Notes under the pieces: generated by a model
Database searches by the model: none
What the model saw: the letters and a program-made list of their open reading frames with translations, nothing else
Told to the model about the DNA's origin: nothing
Position numbers and translations under genes: made by a program
Shown here: in pieces, positions 61,730-64,000 of the stretch
How positions within the stretch are numbered: the stretch's first letter is position 1
Layout: the number at the start of each line of letters is the position of its first letter
NCBI RefSeq assembly: GCF_009299485.1
Contig: NZ_WBSO01000003.1
Coordinates: forward strand, 124,001 to 188,000
DNA: 64,000 nt
Origin: Bifidobacterium apri
Lineage (GTDB): Bacteria; Actinomycetota; Actinomycetes; Actinomycetales; Bifidobacteriaceae
Direction: 5' to 3'

Positions 61730-64000
61730 ATGACCGCCGCATCGTCAGCCGGTGGCGGACAGCCTCGGCGCATATCCGGCCAGGCCCGGTTGCGTCGGGC
61801 GGGAGTGCCGTGGCGTATGCGTCACGGGTGTGTCCGCCCAGGAGTGATGGGGGTGCTTGCCGGGGTCGCGGCGGCGGCGTTATGGCTTGCCGCGTTTGCC
61901 TATGATATTCGTGTGCTGGTCGCTGCCGCCATTGCGTGGACGGCGGTGTGGATCATGGCAGGATGCTGCGCGCTTATGCAATCGTTTGCGGTACGGCATA
62001 TCCGATCCGAACGGCAGATGCACACAGGCACGGTTTCAGATGCCGCATCGGATACGGTCAGGGTTCCACGATGGCGCCGGATGTGCCGGGCGATGATGCT
62101 GCCCCGACGCACCCACACCGTTGACGCGTATATCCGGTTGAATCCGCGGGAGTATGTCGGCGCCGACCCGGTCAAGCGAGGATGGTACCGGCGGGTCGGC
62201 ATCGTCACATCATGGCATGAACCGCTCGGTCTGTTCTTCGTGCGCACCGTCATTCCCGATGACACGGAACTGGTGATTCTCCCCGAACCCGGACCGGTAC
62301 ACGTGACAGCCGGCGAAACCGCCTCAAGCGCACGCGGAGGAGGCCGGACGGCCTTCGGATTCGCCGGTTTGCGTGAATACGAGCCGGGCGATTCCGTTCG
62401 CAGCATCGCGTGGAAACACAGCGCACGTGCCGGGCGTCTCGTGGTCAAACGCGCCCCGCGCAGTATGGTGCATGCGGTCATGCTCGTATGCGATATGGCA
62501 TCGTGCGCGACGCTTGCCCAAGCCGATGCCGTCGCGTATGCTGCGATGAGCCGGTACGCCGGTCTGCGTGACACGCTGGAACGGCACGGCGGCAAGCTGA
62601 TCGTCACCGACGGCCGTGCCGTTGCCACAGGCTATGGCCAGGCCATGCGGCTGATCGCCTCGCTGCAGGCCGGCGGGGATGCCGATCAGATGGCGGCAAC
62701 CGTGTGCAGTGCCGCAGCCGCCCAGCATATGCCGGTCAGCGTGGTCGTCATCACAGCCGAAGCCAAGGACGGCCGTCTTGTCGCAAGTCTGCGCGCCGCG
62801 GGGCTGCCGAATATACAGACAGTGACCATCAGAGGCGAGCGGGCGCCGTACCGAATGCGCACGCATGAGATGGACGACAACCAGGATGATGCCGCCGAAG
62901 CCCATGGGTCTGCGGGCGGTCAAACGGCAAGGCGCCGACAAGCATGGCGGATTGGCCAAGGACTTCGGGCGCGCAAGCCGAATCGGCCCCATGGACTGGA
63001 AGAGCCATCCCACCGGCCCGGATGGATTGCGACACAAGCCGTAGCGCTGGTGCTGCGGGCGGCGGTCGTGGCGCTGACCTTGGAACTGACCGTGCAATGG
63101 ACGACGATGCTGGTGCAAGGCGAGCACCTGTGGTGGCCGGCGTTCGCGCGGATCGGCGTCGCCGTACTCGCTGTCACATCGCAAATCCCGACCCTTAGAC
63201 GCGTCAGGCGCAGGCATGCAGCGGCGGTCATACGTGCGGTAGTATTCATGCTCGCCGTCTTGATGGCGGGCATCATCACCACCGGCCTGCGCTTGCGCGA
63301 CACCATCGGATTCCTGCCGTGGCACCCGGTGTATACGCGTATATCCGCGGCCGGTGAGCGCAGCATCGTGCGTGTACCGGTCATTCAAGCCTGGGAACGC
63401 TTCGCCGACGTCATCGCAGCAGGATTCCGGCAGTTGTATGAGCAGGTGCCTCCGCTGAACATGGGTGCCGCGTCGGATGCCGCCATGATCATCGCCGTCG
63501 TCGGCGTCATCCTGGTTGCCCGGCTGCTTGCCGGCATCCCGGGGGCGGTTCCGTGGCTGGGTATCGTTCCCGTCATCGTCGGGACGGTCGCGAATGTATC
63601 AATGTTGCAGGAAGTACCCTGGATTGGAATCCTGTTCCTTGCAGCGTCGCTCGCTTTGGCTTGGTGGGCTGTCCGGCCGCATGACGCTTCACCTGTCATG
63701 CCGTGCGTCGCGTCGATGATGGCGGTGGTGCTGGTGATATGCTGCACGTCTGCCGGGCTCACCCTCGCGAAATCCGTTCCGCTTGCCATCGATGCGGGAA
63801 GCGGGATGTTCAGTTCCACGACCATCAATCCGATGATCGATCTCAAACGTTCCTTGACCACGGGCTCGTCCGCCACCGCCCTGACGTACCAGTCCAACAG
63901 GGCGCGATATCTGCGCATGGCGACGCTCGACGATTTCGATGGCGAAACGTGGAACTTTGACGACACGCTGTCGGCGAGCGCAAATCTGTATCGTCGCAGT
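61730..64000 (+). CDS. DUF58-TgpA fusion protein (3' truncated by window)
   Basis: One frame is open from ATG 61730 to base 64000 without a stop (757 codons visible). AGGTGA (61719-61724) is 5 bases upstream, overlapping the moxR stop. Residues 1-400 are a DUF58 protein: two N-terminal helices (about 45-80), then LREYEPGDSVRSIAWKHSAR, the DUF58 signature. After a basic linker (about 385-430), from residue 430 on there are at least six membrane helices, then YLRMATLDDFDGETWNFDD, the entry to a transglutaminase-like protein (TgpA/DUF3488 type). DUF58 and TgpA are normally separate neighbours of MoxR. Because the frame has no stop in the window, it is easily missed if only closed ORFs are listed. 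The catalytic transglutaminase core would lie beyond the window. Confidence 0.85.
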   Translation, partial: MTAASSAGGGQPRRISGQARLRRAGVPWRMRHGCVRPGVMGVLAGVAAAALWLAAFAYDIRVLVAAAIAWTAVWIMAGCCALMQSFAVRHIRSERQMHTGTVSDAASDTVRVPRWRRMCRAMMLPRRTHTVDAYIRLNPREYVGADPVKRGWYRRVGIVTSWHEPLGLFFVRTVIPDDTELVILPEPGPVHVTAGETASSARGGGRTAFGFAGLREYEPGDSVRSIAWKHSARAGRLVVKRAPRSMVHAVMLVCDMASCATLAQADAVAYAAMSRYAGLRDTLERHGGKLIVTDGRAVATGYGQAMRLIASLQAGGDADQMAATVCSAAAAQHMPVSVVVITAEAKDGRLVASLRAAGLPNIQTVTIRGERAPYRMRTHEMDDNQDDAAEAHGSAGGQTARRRQAWRIGQGLRARKPNRPHGLEEPSHRPGWIATQAVALVLRAAVVALTLELTVQWTTMLVQGEHLWWPAFARIGVAVLAVTSQIPTLRRVRRRHAAAVIRAVVFMLAVLMAGIITTGLRLRDTIGFLPWHPVYTRISAAGERSIVRVPVIQAWERFADVIAAGFRQLYEQVPPLNMGAASDAAMIIAVVGVILVARLLAGIPGAVPWLGIVPVIVGTVANVSMLQEVPWIGILFLAASLALAWWAVRPHDASPVMPCVASMMAVVLVICCTSAGLTLAKSVPLAIDAGSGMFSSTTINPMIDLKRSLTTGSSATALTYQSNRARYLRMATLDDFDGETWNFDDTLSASANLYRRS

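Noticed and set aside
62324-63388. 354-codon minus-strand ORF near the end of the window
   Set aside because: It lies opposite the continuous DUF58-TgpA frame, which carries clear domain signatures. The minus frame has none.

Overview
The window looks like a chromosomal segment of a Bifidobacterium or close relative. The evidence is high GC with strong actinobacterial codon bias, a SpaA-type sortase pilus locus with a poly-G tract, a PepC-type aminopeptidase, two tandem DAHP synthases, a SenX3/RegX3-like pair next to pstSCAB, and PNPase with a long Arg/Asp tail. The species cannot be fixed from the sequence alone. No transposase, integrase, rRNA operon or CRISPR array was found.

Layout. 1-3337: the 3' part of an amylosucrase-like GH13 enzyme, tRNA-Gly(TCC), a dense block of palindromic repeats, and a membrane protein. 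3491-6887: rpsO and pnp. 7151-12781: LemA, two DUF2207-type membrane proteins, then an AT-rich pair (a small secreted protein whose start codon is out of frame across an A9 run, and a VanZ-like membrane protein). 12957-20612: aldo/keto reductase, U32-family protein, PgeF/YfiH, an IspD/TarI-type cytidylyltransferase, pyroglutamyl-peptidase-like protein and a DivIVA-like coiled-coil protein. 20815-26167: PepC, two class I DAHP synthases and MTA/SAH nucleosidase. 26382-33168: the phosphate regulon, with histidine kinase, response regulator, a PHO-box-like site and pstSCAB. 33169-35592: 1.4 kb of non-coding palindromic elements beside a DUF559 nuclease-fold protein. 35905-37299: purine permease. 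37804-45758: pilus locus (tip adhesin, backbone pilin, class C sortase). 45947-48000: an ATPase plus HNH nuclease pair resembling Septu (PtuAB). 48197-49316: L10 leader, rplJ and rplL. 49806-60110: FHA protein with a pseudo-helicase, SAF protein, FmdB zinc ribbon, 5-formyl-THF cyclo-ligase, RimJ-type acetyltransferase and a membrane protein. 60152-64000: CIRCE-controlled groES, MoxR ATPase, and a long ORF fusing DUF58 to a TgpA-type N-terminus that runs off the end of the window.

How the parts fit. The two-component pair probably senses phosphate and drives pstSCAB through the direct repeat at 28883-28904. The pilus locus holds its own sortase, and its adhesin carries a G10 tract that would allow ON/OFF switching; this copy is ON. 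The pilus and Septu-like genes together form an accessory block between housekeeping genes.

The most unusual content is non-coding. At least three families of intergenic palindromes occur in arrays with near-fixed periods (52, 40 and 73 bp). Two of them share the same apical hairpin. In addition there is a duplicated four-hairpin element directly after pstB and a cluster of AACTCCCGGGAGTT palindromes beside the DUF559 gene.
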